A stretch of DNA of 50,422 nucleotides from CAYSXY01 sp964435165. Lineage in GTDB: Bacteria; Pseudomonadota; Alphaproteobacteria; Rickettsiales; RI-342. Positions 1 to 9,000 of the stretch are shown piece after piece. Position numbers and translations under genes: made by a program. Below the pieces are notes generated by a model that did no database searches, had not been told where the DNA came from, and saw nothing but the letters and a program-made list of their open reading frames with translations. The stretch's first letter is position 1; each line of letters starts with the position of its first letter. The stretch lies in NCBI GenBank assembly GCA_964435165.1, contig CAYSXY010000011.1, positions 1 through 50,422 on the forward strand. Reading direction: 5' to 3'.

Positions 1-140
1 GTGGAAGGTTAGAAATAAACCATAAATATTAATTTATTCGTAAACAGGACCTAGTCTGTCATCATCATAAATTATCACCCAAAATTTTAGATTACCTTTG
101 TTGAGGTAACGTATCCCCGTATCTGTTAGAGGAGGGCTAT
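1..140. other. Upstream region of the tail block
   Basis: No gene is supported in these 140 bases. An inverted repeat, TTACCT and AGGTAA with a six-base spacer, lies at 92-109. It has no T-run, so it is not an obvious intrinsic terminator. A purine-rich ribosome binding site (GAGGAGGG) at 130-137 belongs to the gene starting at 141. The rest is AT-rich and may hold that gene's promoter. Confidence 0.4.
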
Positions 141-746
141 ATGGCATTTCATGAGGTGCGCTTTCCCGATGATATTGCCTTTGGTGCGGTTGGTGGGCCG
201 GTGTACAATACAGATGTTGTGACGCTTGTGAACGGGCATGAGCGGCGTCGCTCCATTTGGAGTCAACCACGTAGCCGGTATGATGTTTCCTACGGGCTTA
301 AGACATCGGCGCAGAAAGAAGCATTGATTCATTTTTATCGTGCGCGAGAAGGACGTGCACATGGCTTTCGCTATAAAGACTGGCTGGATTACCAGGCGCA
401 ACATCAGCAGATTGCGACCGGCGATGGGGTCACTTTATCATTTCAGTTGGTTAAACATTATACGAGCGGTGGGGAAGATATTGTACGCCCCATTGTCAAG
501 CCAGTCGCAGGCACGGTGGCGGTTTATGTGGATGATATTGTGCAATCAATGCCTGGTGATGTTGATGTTGACTCACAGACGGGTATGATCACCTTTGCAC
601 TACCTCCGGCCTTGAATTCAGCCATCACCGTTGACTTTGAATTTGATGTTCCTGTCCGATTTGATGTGGATGCGTTGCTGATGCAAATAGAGCATCATGA
701 GCGATATCGCTGGGATCGTATCGAATTAGTTGAGCTGTTATTATAG
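141..746 (+). CDS. DUF2460 distal tail protein, GTA g12-like
   Basis: This 201-aa protein matches DUF2460 (TIGR02217), equivalent to ORF12 of the Rhodobacter capsulatus gene transfer agent, which forms part of the distal tail/baseplate. The family-like N-terminus is MAFHEVRFPDDIAFGAVGGP. A central stretch FYRAREGRAHGFRYKDWLDY (about residues 67-86) is the most characteristic segment, and the length is close to the family's usual size of about 210 aa. The ATG follows a strong GAGGAGGG site. The gene is the first of a series in GTA order (g12, g13, g14, g15), but the next plus-strand gene is more than 1.8 kb away because a chemotaxis receptor is inserted tail to tail. Assignment rests on recognised sequence and gene order. 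Confidence 0.9.
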   Translation: MAFHEVRFPDDIAFGAVGGPVYNTDVVTLVNGHERRRSIWSQPRSRYDVSYGLKTSAQKEALIHFYRAREGRAHGFRYKDWLDYQAQHQQIATGDGVTLSFQLVKHYTSGGEDIVRPIVKPVAGTVAVYVDDIVQSMPGDVDVDSQTGMITFALPPALNSAITVDFEFDVPVRFDVDALLMQIEHHERYRWDRIELVELLL

Positions 747-752
747 TCTTGG

Positions 753-2414
753 TTAGGCTGCTTTTACGTTATTGAGAAATTGTTCCACAATACTCTGCAT
801 TTCATCAGACTTTTCCGAGACATTATTGGCACTGGAAAGCACATCGCCGGCATGCTTGGCTGTGTTATCCGTCGCTTCGACGACATTGGAAATATTGCTC
901 GATACTTTGCCATTGCCGTCGGCGACTTGTTTGATGCTGCGTGCAATCTCCTGCGTGGCAGCTCCCTGCTCTTCGACAGCAGCGGCGATTGTGGTGGCGA
1001 TTTCATCCATTTTTTGAATGATATCAGAGACCGATTGAATGGCTTTGACCGCATCTTCGGTTGTTTTTTGGATGGTTCCAACCTGCTGAGTGATTTCTTC
1101 CGTTGATTTTGCTGTTTGACTGGCGAGGTTTTTCACCTCGGAGGCGACAACGGCAAAGCCTTTGCCTGCTTCTCCTGCGCGGGCCGCCTCGATGGTTGCA
1201 TTCAATGCCAAGAGGTTGGTTTGTTCAGCAATATCACGAATAATATGAACGATTTCGCCAATTTTATTTGCTGCTTCTACCAGCCCCTGAACGGTGTCGT
1301 TGGTGTCGTTTGCTGTGGTGACGGCATCTTTCGATATCTGAGTGGATTTGGTAACTTGCGTCGCAATTTCATTGATGGAGGATGTTAATTCCTCGGCAGC
1401 GGAGGCGACTGTCTGAACGTTACGGTTTGCTTCATCTGAAAGCTCAGAGACCTGCAAGGTAGCCTCTTTGGAGGAGCCGACCAGATTTTTCATACTGGAG
1501 GCTGTTTCGCGCATCATCGAGGATGCATCGCGCGTGCTTTTGAGGACCTTATGAATGTTCGCGTCAAATTGCCGGGCTAGCTCTTCCATCATCTGGCGCC
1601 GTTTTTCTTTCTCAGCATTTTCACGCTCTTGTTCTTCATCCATTTCCTTGGCGTGGATAGCGTGGTCGCGGAATACTTTCATGGCGGCGGCCATTTCACC
1701 GACTTCATCACGGCGGTCAGCATGCGGAATATCAATATCAAGACGTCCGTCTGCCATGACTTTCATGGCGGCTGTCATGCGTTGAATAGGGATGATCACT
1801 GTTTTGGTGACAATTACAGATACGAAAATGACATTCAGAATAGTGACAATGATCGTACCCACATTGATCATCATCGAAAATTCAGTTTTCTCGTTAACGG
1901 TGGCGAGTAGATTATCGATTTCTTTTTCGAGTGATTGGCGCGTCGGTTCCATGAGACCTACGGCCTCATCACCAACTTCAGATATTTCTTTAAGCAGGCG
2001 ATTGGATAGGGCTGTTTTACCTTCTTCCGCATATTGAAGTGAGCGGCTGGCCAAATTGCGGATTTTCTCTGCTTGTTCGCCCACGGCATCGGCAAGATTA
2101 GGCTGGAAGACCGCTATATGGTCAATGGCTTGTATTAAATCTTCGTTGGCACTTCTAACTCTTACTTGCGCTGCTTCGTCGCGTATACTGGTGAGTTCCG
2201 TAACCCAGTATTTTAATTCATTCATGTTATATTCGAGACGTTCAACGGCGGAGAGGTGGTGCGAATATTCTTCGAGTTGTTGTGATGTTTCATGAGATGC
2301 ATTAGAAACGCTTGCATTCCATACATTGAAAGCAATGGTAATCATCACAAGCATGATGAGTAGCATTTGAACTTTAAACCGAATGGTCAGGATGGTTTTT
2401 TTCTGTTCCGCCAC
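753..2414 (-). CDS. Methyl-accepting chemotaxis protein
   Basis: This 553-aa transmembrane chemoreceptor passes ligand signals to the CheA/CheW kinase complex. TM1 spans about residues 12-32, followed by a short helical periplasmic sensor domain, TM2 at about 181-208, a HAMP linker at about 205-258, and a long cytoplasmic coiled coil. The kinase-contacting hairpin tip is clear (EQTNLLALNATIEAARAGEA, about residues 388-407). No C-terminal NWETF-type tether for CheR/CheB is present. Translation starts at GTG 2412-2414 behind GGAGAG. The gene lies antisense between two tail genes, only six bases from the end of the DUF2460 gene. No other che gene is nearby, so it probably serves a chemotaxis system encoded elsewhere. 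Confidence 0.95.
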   Translation of the reverse strand: MAEQKKTILTIRFKVQMLLIMLVMITIAFNVWNASVSNASHETSQQLEEYSHHLSAVERLEYNMNELKYWVTELTSIRDEAAQVRVRSANEDLIQAIDHIAVFQPNLADAVGEQAEKIRNLASRSLQYAEEGKTALSNRLLKEISEVGDEAVGLMEPTRQSLEKEIDNLLATVNEKTEFSMMINVGTIIVTILNVIFVSVIVTKTVIIPIQRMTAAMKVMADGRLDIDIPHADRRDEVGEMAAAMKVFRDHAIHAKEMDEEQERENAEKEKRRQMMEELARQFDANIHKVLKSTRDASSMMRETASSMKNLVGSSKEATLQVSELSDEANRNVQTVASAAEELTSSINEIATQVTKSTQISKDAVTTANDTNDTVQGLVEAANKIGEIVHIIRDIAEQTNLLALNATIEAARAGEAGKGFAVVASEVKNLASQTAKSTEEITQQVGTIQKTTEDAVKAIQSVSDIIQKMDEIATTIAAAVEEQGAATQEIARSIKQVADGNGKVSSNISNVVEATDNTAKHAGDVLSSANNVSEKSDEMQSIVEQFLNNVKAA

Positions 2415-2600
2415 GAGTCTCTCTCCCCATTAGATCGTCAGCATCTGAATCCGCAGATAAGTTGTGCAGCTTTTTACACAACATCTACTCTTTTTCATAG
2501 CGTTTAATGGTGAACAAAAGATTGCCAAGTCAGATGTATCTTAAGGTTTGAGGGCTTAGCGCCTGCAGTTCATGTAATGTATTTCAATTATGAGGCGAAC

Positions 2601-3449
2601 ATGCGCGATATACCATTATCTATTGGCGAGATTTTGCAGCAAGATCACTCACCATTGGTGACATGTTGGGAAATAGTGCGTCGTGATGGCCTAGTGCTCG
2701 GCTTTACCGATTATCACGCAGATATAGAGCGGGGTGGGGTGACTTTTCGTGCATCGACTGGATTTTATAGCTCAGCCTTGCAAGCAACCAGTGGGTTATC
2801 AACAGACAATATTGACGTTGTTGGGGTGTTGGATGACACAGATATTCGTGATGCTGATATTCAGGCGGGTTTATATGATGATGCGCAGATCAGCATCTTC
2901 ATGATTGATCCGGTAGGTAATGTGAATGATGCTGTCATTCTGCTTGTTGGTATGATTGGGCGTATTACAGTGAATGGCCAGCGTTTTATCGCTGAAATTA
3001 GAGGAAAAACCGATCAACTTTCAGTGAAAATAGGGCAGTTGGTATCGCCACTATGTCGTGCGCGATTTGGTGATGTGCGCTGCGGTGTGGCGCTGGGAGA
3101 TTATACGCACACTGGAACGGTGGTTGAGGCTGAAACATCGTGTCACTTTACGGCCAGTGGGTTAAATCAGGTGACTGGTTACTTCAATCATGGTCGCATT
3201 TCATTCACCAGCGGCATCAATGATGGTGTTGTGATGGATGTGAAGCGTTATGATGCTTCTGGCGAGATAAGGTTGGCGTTATCCCTGCCGTCGATGCCAT
3301 TGCCAGGTGATCAATTTAGCATCGTCGCCGGGTGTGATAAGCGATTTGAAACCTGTGTTAATCGTTACAATAATGCCATTAATTTTCGTGGGGAGCCTCA
3401 TTTACCTGGTCTGGACCGCATGTTGGAAACGGCGGGTACCATGCGATGA
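2601..3449 (+). CDS. DUF2163 tail hub protein, GTA g13-like
   Basis: This 282-aa protein has an N-terminal DUF2163 domain (CWEIVRRDGLVLGFTDYHAD, residues 22-41) and a C-terminal Phage_BR0599-type domain (TIGR02218). It corresponds to GTA ORF13, the baseplate hub. Four cysteines, C152, C161, C245 and C252, form the CxxxxxxxxC...CxxxxxxC arrangement. In lambda gpL-type and GTA hub proteins such cysteines are thought to hold an iron-sulfur cluster; here that is inference. I chose ATG 2601 because GAGG lies five bases upstream and the protein then begins like its relatives. An in-frame ATG at 2577 has no ribosome binding site. Confidence 0.9.
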   Translation: MRDIPLSIGEILQQDHSPLVTCWEIVRRDGLVLGFTDYHADIERGGVTFRASTGFYSSALQATSGLSTDNIDVVGVLDDTDIRDADIQAGLYDDAQISIFMIDPVGNVNDAVILLVGMIGRITVNGQRFIAEIRGKTDQLSVKIGQLVSPLCRARFGDVRCGVALGDYTHTGTVVEAETSCHFTASGLNQVTGYFNHGRISFTSGINDGVVMDVKRYDASGEIRLALSLPSMPLPGDQFSIVAGCDKRFETCVNRYNNAINFRGEPHLPGLDRMLETAGTMR

Positions 3450-3550
3450 TTTTGGCATATCACTATTCTTAAATATCATTAATTGATTGCGCGTCTGTGT
3501 ATGATTCGTTACCAAGTAGACGCATGAAAAAGCCACGGCGGGGAAGTAAT

Positions 3551-3733
3551 ATGCGTAGTATGATTGCGTTTATGCGCGGTGTTCTGTATGGCCTTTTTAA
3601 TGTATTTGGTATGGCCTCGCCCGTAGAAATGCGTGTAGTCGATATTCCCGTGGAACGCGGTCTCTATCTTGATAGTCGGGCATGTGGACGTAGTGTTGCT
3701 TATGTGTTGAAGCAATGGCTGGATGTTAAGTAA
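3551..3733 (+). CDS. Small hypothetical protein in tail block
   Basis: A short basic protein of about 60 aa that I do not recognise. It has a hydrophobic N-terminal helix (MRSMIAFMRGVLYGLFNVFG) and ends in VAYVLKQWLDVK. ATG 3551 is preferred because GGGAAG ends four bases upstream; in-frame starts at 3497 and 3524 would give 78 or 69 aa. It sits between the DUF2163 and DUF2335 genes on the same strand, so it is probably co-expressed with the tail block. The hydrophobic start could be a membrane anchor. Confidence 0.5.
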   Translation: MRSMIAFMRGVLYGLFNVFGMASPVEMRVVDIPVERGLYLDSRACGRSVAYVLKQWLDVK

Positions 3734-3759
3734 CAAGATGATAATAAAGGAGCAGGTTC

Positions 3760-4206
3760 ATGGATGGTGACATTATGGTCAGTGATCGGTTGCAGCAGCG
3801 TCGTAAACAAAAGCCGTCACGAGGGCAGACATCACGCCCACCACGTGAGCAGTATCGCTATCGCCGACCTGAAAGAGCCGCTGATTTCTTGCCTGACCCT
3901 GAAGTGCTGGAGGCATATAATTATGTGATAGAGGGATCCGCTGATAAGATTATTGATATGATAGAGAAGGAGCAGATACACCGTCATGAGTTGGAGAATC
4001 GCGCTCTTTCGAACCAGACGGCAGGGTTGTTTTTTGGTCAGGTGTTAGCGGCACTGATAGCATTATCGCTTGTGGTATCTGTCACGGTTCTTGGATTGAA
4101 CGGGTTAGGCGAGCTGGCGGCCTTTATCGGATTTATTGGTATGTGTGCCATGACAATGGCGTTCGTCAGTGGCCGTAAGGCCGTACTATCACGTTATCAG
4201 CCTTAA
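3760..4206 (+). CDS. DUF2335 membrane protein
   Basis: This 148-aa protein shows the DUF2335 pattern. A basic N-terminus is followed by LPDPEVLEAYNYVIEGSADK (44-63), a helix containing MIEKEQIHRHELE (67-79), and two transmembrane helices at about 90-112 and 117-137. A strong AAAGGAG site precedes the ATG. DUF2335 proteins are small predicted membrane proteins often found in phage-like regions, and a holin-like or anchoring role has been suggested for them. In the canonical GTA no such gene separates g13 from g14, so it is an insertion or local addition. Confidence 0.75.
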   Translation: MDGDIMVSDRLQQRRKQKPSRGQTSRPPREQYRYRRPERAADFLPDPEVLEAYNYVIEGSADKIIDMIEKEQIHRHELENRALSNQTAGLFFGQVLAALIALSLVVSVTVLGLNGLGELAAFIGFIGMCAMTMAFVSGRKAVLSRYQP

Positions 4207-4291
4207 AAATCTCAACCAAATCGCGCTTAGAGCGCCTGTTTTCTCTCCTGCCTAAGATGTAGGGGCTTGCATTTTTATACAGGAGTAAGCG

Positions 4292-4744
4292 ATGAGCCGT
4301 GATGTCATTGTTTCTACTGCCCGTGGGTGGATAGGCACGCCGTTTCGGCATCAAGGGCGGATGAAGCGGACCTCAACTTGCACAGGTGGGGTTGATTGTC
4401 TCGGGCTGGTGTTGGGGGTTTTCAAAGAAGTGGGGGGGGTAATACCCGCTGAGTTACGAAGTGAAATACTGCAAGGATATGGGCATTATCCCGACCCTGC
4501 CTATTTGCAACAGCAATTGAAGCGGTTTTTATCGCCATCAGACAAGCTGATGCCAGGCTATATCACGCTGATAGAGGTTGACGGGGCTGCTCGCCATCTG
4601 GCTATTGTGAGCGACGGTGGCGGGCTTGGGCTTATTCATGCTTATGCGCCAATGAGAGCGGTGGTCGAGCATCGATTAAGCAAAGAATGGCATCACAGAA
4701 TACAAGCCATCTATTCATTAAAAAACAATCAGTTTGCTTTATAG
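4292..4744 (+). CDS. NlpC/P60 cell-wall peptidase, GTA g14-like
   Basis: This 150-aa protein belongs to the phage NlpC/P60 family TIGR02219, the tail-tip peptidase equivalent to GTA ORF14. Such enzymes cut peptidoglycan stem peptides so that the tail can cross the recipient wall. The probable catalytic residues are visible: Cys36 in GGVDCLGLV, His102 in ARHLAIV and His116 in LIHAY. The ATG follows AGGAG. It sits two genes after the hub gene and before the 1227-aa megatron gene, matching GTA order. Confidence 0.92.
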   Translation: MSRDVIVSTARGWIGTPFRHQGRMKRTSTCTGGVDCLGLVLGVFKEVGGVIPAELRSEILQGYGHYPDPAYLQQQLKRFLSPSDKLMPGYITLIEVDGAARHLAIVSDGGGLGLIHAYAPMRAVVEHRLSKEWHHRIQAIYSLKNNQFAL

Positions 4745-4778
4745 TAAGTATCGTCAGAAGGTTGTTGGTTTTAAACCG

Positions 4779-5405
4779 ATGGAAATAATAGCAAAAAAAG
4801 TACCCAAATTATTACGTGATAGAGATGTCACCCTCTCGCTTGACGATGCAAAGATTGAAGCGATTGCAACAGACTTTCTGGCGGTGTTTCACCGTACAAC
4901 AGAATTAATTGGAGATACGCTGCAGTCTTATCCTGGTGAGCGGCGTGGCATTCAATCATTGGCTCAACTATTTATGGCACCCCCTGCTAATACAGAAATT
5001 GCTCAGGCACGCATGGCATTGATGGAGCAGGTGCTTGCTAGCAGTGGTATTGGAGATGCTGATAAGCAGATGGTTGCCGATTTTATGGTTGGCATGGTTC
5101 AGCAGCAACAAGCACTGGCGCTGTTGCTGAAGCAGCATGCAGATCAATATGATATGAGTAAATATGGCAAAGAATATGGTCAGGTGATCAGCGCTGCGCT
5201 GCAGGCTTACGCGCAATCGGGGCTTGATATGTTTGATGGCAAAGAGTGGGATGAATCGGTGCGAACATTCGCCACGTCCGAGTTTTCAAACTCGGTCAAT
5301 CATGGGCGTGGGACGTTGGTAACCGCAGATGATTATCTCGCAGAGTATAAGGTATTGGAGCAGCAGCTTGTTGCCATTTTTCGAGATAATGACTTAGAGG
5401 TTTAG
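4779..5405 (+). CDS. Unknown protein between g14 and g15 homologues
   Basis: A protein of about 208 aa that I do not recognise. It is predicted to be mostly helical, without signal peptide or membrane segment. A Gln-rich helix MVQQQQALALLLKQHADQYD lies in the middle, and a polar C-terminal half contains FATSEFSNSVNHGRGTLVTA. ATG 4779 is used; a TTG at 4734 would overlap the peptidase gene by 11 bases and give 223 aa, and neither has a clear ribosome binding site. Canonical GTAs have no gene at this position. It is followed by a weak terminator and an oppositely oriented lipoprotein gene. Confidence 0.6.
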   Translation: MEIIAKKVPKLLRDRDVTLSLDDAKIEAIATDFLAVFHRTTELIGDTLQSYPGERRGIQSLAQLFMAPPANTEIAQARMALMEQVLASSGIGDADKQMVADFMVGMVQQQQALALLLKQHADQYDMSKYGKEYGQVISAALQAYAQSGLDMFDGKEWDESVRTFATSEFSNSVNHGRGTLVTADDYLAEYKVLEQQLVAIFRDNDLEV

Positions 5406-5426
5406 GCGATTGCCTTAGCCTTTTTT
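5404..5426 (+). terminator. Weak candidate intrinsic terminator
   Basis: AGGC at 5404-5407 can pair with GCCT at 5418-5421, followed by a run of Ts. The stem is short and overlaps the stop codon of the preceding gene. It would end transcription of the first tail segment. Confidence 0.35.
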
Positions 5427-5448
5427 GCCACGTAATATTAGGCTTTGT

Positions 5449-5802
5449 TCAATCCCAGCGCCATGTCCATTCGATGCCTGCGCGGAATTCGCGGCCGCGG
5501 TTGGTGAGCGAGAAATCCATGGGAACAGGGCCGCCTATTAAATTGGTGTGTGCCCGATAGCGGCCATCTTTGCGAGAAATGTCCATTGAGACATCGCTAC
5601 TCGATGTCTCGCCACTGGAACCCATGTAAAAGGTGCCGTATGTTTCATTCTTTTTATCACGTACTATATCTGCGTCTTTATAATACGAAAACTTCCTAGG
5701 TTCGTAGCTCATTCCTGAACAGGCTGTCATCATGAGCATTGCCAGGAGATAGCATGGCGTTTGGATTGCTATAGGCTTGTGCTTTTGTGTTGTTTTTGTC
5801 AT
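5449..5802 (-). CDS. Small outer-membrane lipoprotein candidate
   Basis: This 117-aa protein begins with a basic region and a hydrophobic helix ending in the lipobox-like MTAC, Cys28 being the probable lipidated residue. The mature part is polar, with alternating residues that suggest beta strands and an aromatic end (IEWTWRWD). The start has GGGAGTG upstream. No family is recognised. It lies antisense between the tail-peptidase segment and the megatron gene, back to back with the latter across an AT-rich 199-base spacer that should contain both promoters. Confidence 0.7.
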   Translation of the reverse strand: MTKTTQKHKPIAIQTPCYLLAMLMMTACSGMSYEPRKFSYYKDADIVRDKKNETYGTFYMGSSGETSSSDVSMDISRKDGRYRAHTNLIGGPVPMDFSLTNRGREFRAGIEWTWRWD

Positions 5803-6001
5803 TTTTTACACTCCCACATCATCTTATTATAGCACAATTATGGTGAAATTTGAATCTTTACCTGTTGTGCAATGAATCATAAATAAGTGCTTATTATATA
5901 TAAATAAAATAAGATAATTTTCGGGGGGTTGCGGCGCGTCACATGTTGTTTCGTGCGTACATTAATTAAATGACATAATTTGTTATATTCTGTGAGGTTG
6001 T
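5803..6001. promoter_or_regulatory. Divergent promoter region before the megatron gene
   Basis: This AT-rich spacer separates two divergent genes. It contains an inverted repeat AATAAG-TG-CTTATT at 5882-5895 and a more distant pair GCACAA (5832-5837) and TTGTGC (5865-5870). I cannot place reliable -35/-10 boxes. The repeats are candidate operator sites. Confidence 0.35.
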
Positions 6002-9000
6002 ATGGCTTCTGTCATTTTATCAGTGGCTGGAAGTGCGATTGGCGGTACGATTGGTGGTCCGCCAGGTGCATTTATTGGGGCGCAATTGGGACGCGCGGCA
6101 GGAGCCACGATTGATAATCAGATATTTGATAATACACGGCGCGTCAGCGGCCCTCGCTTAAGTGATTTAACGGTACAAACCTCAAGTTATGGAGAGGTGC
6201 TGCCCATTCTATATGGCACGGCGCGACTAGCAGGTAATATTATCTGGTCACAGCCTATAAAAGAAAGCGCGAGTAAGAGCAGCAGTGGCGGCAAGGGCGG
6301 AGGTACAACCGTTTCTGCCACCACCTATCATTACAGTGTCGATATAGCGATCGCTATATGTGAAGGTGAAATCGATCAGGTGCACCGGGTATGGGCAGAT
6401 GCCAAATTGCTGGATTTGTCACGCGGAACCTATCGCATCTATCATGGGACAGAGATACAGCAGCCTGATTGGTATATCGAGTCGATCGAGGGAATTGGTC
6501 GAACGCCTGCTTATCGGGGCGTTGCTTATGTTGTGATTCAAGACTTTCCTCTCGCTGATTATGGCAATCGTATTCCTAATTTCACGTTTGAAGTCAGCCG
6601 TCAGAGTCCGCCAGTCGATGTGGATGGGCAGGCTATTGAGTCGATGATCGAGTCGGTAGTGATGATTCCTGGAAGTGGTGAATTTGTCTACGATACACAA
6701 GCACAGAATCGTATTCCCGGTGTGGAGATAAGCGGCGGATTTGTGCAGACCGGGCTTAAGCAGCCAGTGAATCATCATACGCATACAGGTGCGGCCAATG
6801 CTTTGCTTTCACTGGATCAGATGCAGCAAACATTACCCAATGCTGACTGGGTTGCCGTGGTGGTGAATTGGTTTGGTACCCATATGGATGCAGGCCAGTG
6901 CGAGGTGCTGCCGGGAGTGGAATATGCTATTGGGGCGACCACAGAGCCGGAAGTATGGAGCGTGGGAGCGTTTGAAAGGTCAACTGCACACGCCATTACG
7001 TTGGATACGAATGGAAGCCCTGTTTATGGCGGTACGCCCGATGATGAAAGTCTGAAACGGTATATTACCGAACTGCATGCACACGGGTACAATGTTTTGT
7101 TGTTGCCCATGTTCTTAATGGACACCCCAGGAAAACCTTGGAGAGGACGGGTGACAGGCAGTGCGGCGGATGTGAATAACTTTTTTACCAAGACCAATGG
7201 CTATAATGGTTTTGTTGAGCATTATGCTCAATTAGTTGCTGATCTAAATACAGTGACGATGATGGTGCAGGCCTTTGTCATTGGTTCGGAATTGAAGGGA
7301 TTAACTTCGGTTACGGATATGCCCGGGCATTATCCCGCCGTGGACCAGCTTGTTGCGTTGGCCTCCAATGTTCGATCCATTCTCGGGAGTGGTATCAAAT
7401 TAACCTACGCGGCTGACTGGTCCGAATATCACCATACTGACGGTGGCTGGTACCATCTTGACCCACTTTGGGCGAGTGCAGATATCGATATGGTGGGAAT
7501 TGACGCATACTTCCCACTCACTGACAGCCCACAGGATGGCTATGATGTTGCCACTGTGAAAGCCGGATGGACGTCAGGCGAAGGGTATGATTGGTACTAC
7601 ACGGATCCAGAGCGCACCATTAAGGCACCACTGGCACCGGCCTATGCCTGGAAGAATATTACCTGGTGGTGGGAAAATACGCATGTTAATCCAGATATGA
7701 GCGTGACCGACTGGCTGCCGGAGTCCAAACCGATTTGGTTTACGGAGTATGGGTTTCCGAGTGTTGATGGAGCCACCAATCAACCGAATGTTTTTTATGA
7801 CCCCAGTAGCACGGAAAGTGCGTTGCCCCGCTTTTCGCAAGGCATGATGGATATTCGGGCACAGCGTCTTGGCATAGCGGCGACGGAGAGCCAGTGGGCG
7901 GGCTCTGCCATGATTGAACGACGTTTTGTGTGGACCTGGGATGCGCGGCCCTATCCTTATTGGCCGGATTTGGCCGAGGTATGGTCAGATGGCGATAATT
8001 GGCGATATGGGCATTGGATTAATGGGAAGCTGGGTGTGTCCGGGTTGGGTGGTATTATAAGCGACCTGCTGGCGCGCGCCGGATTGCAGCCAGAAGAGAT
8101 CATGCTCGACGGGCTGGGTCAAATGGTGGAAGGGTTTGTGCTGACACAGCGCATGTCGGTACGTGATGCGATTGAACTGCTGCAGCAAGCGTACCTATTT
8201 GATGTGACGGAGTCGGCAGGAGTACTGAGATTTCAAACGCGTGGTCAGCCGGTTGTAGAAGATATTGCTGCAGAACAACTGGTCTTGACTGGACAGGAGC
8301 AGCCGGCAGAGCATTTTCAGAAAATGCGTGAAGCGTCTCTACGACTGCCCCAGCGGGTCGATGTATCTTATTTCAGTCGCTCCGGGGATTATCTGCCCGG
8401 TATTCAATCTGCCATGCGTGATGCTACAGCCGATGACAAAGCAATGACGGTTAATTTGCCAATGGTCATGGCGGGGGCTTATGCTCGACTTGTGGCTGAA
8501 ATATTGCTCTACAGTGCGTGGGCGGAACGCCTTCGTTATCGTTTTGCATTGCCAATGCACTATCTGACGCTGGAGCCGGGCGACAGTGTGACGGTGACTG
8601 ACTATGATCAGGTGTCGCACCGGATGCGTATTACACGTATGTGGTTAGGGCAGCCCGGATTTATTGAGGTTGAAGCGGTATCGGAGGATGTTTCTGCGTA
8701 TAGCGGCTATGTTTCCGATGCGGTTGATGATGCGCACGTGACGCAAATCGAGAGGGTAGGAGAAAGCGCATTTGCATTAATTGATTTGCCGATGCTGCCG
8801 GATGAAAATGGCTTTCCGATAAGGGCGCATGCAGCGGCAACGGGTATTACAGACTCCTGGCGTGGGATGGTATTATATCGTTCGGGTGATGGTGGCAGTG
8901 ACTGGGATGCGATTGCAACGCTAGAGAATCAAGCAACAATGGGTCAGGCTGTTTCCGTTTTGCCAGAGGGTGTGACGCAGCGGGTTGATGAAGTCAGTAT

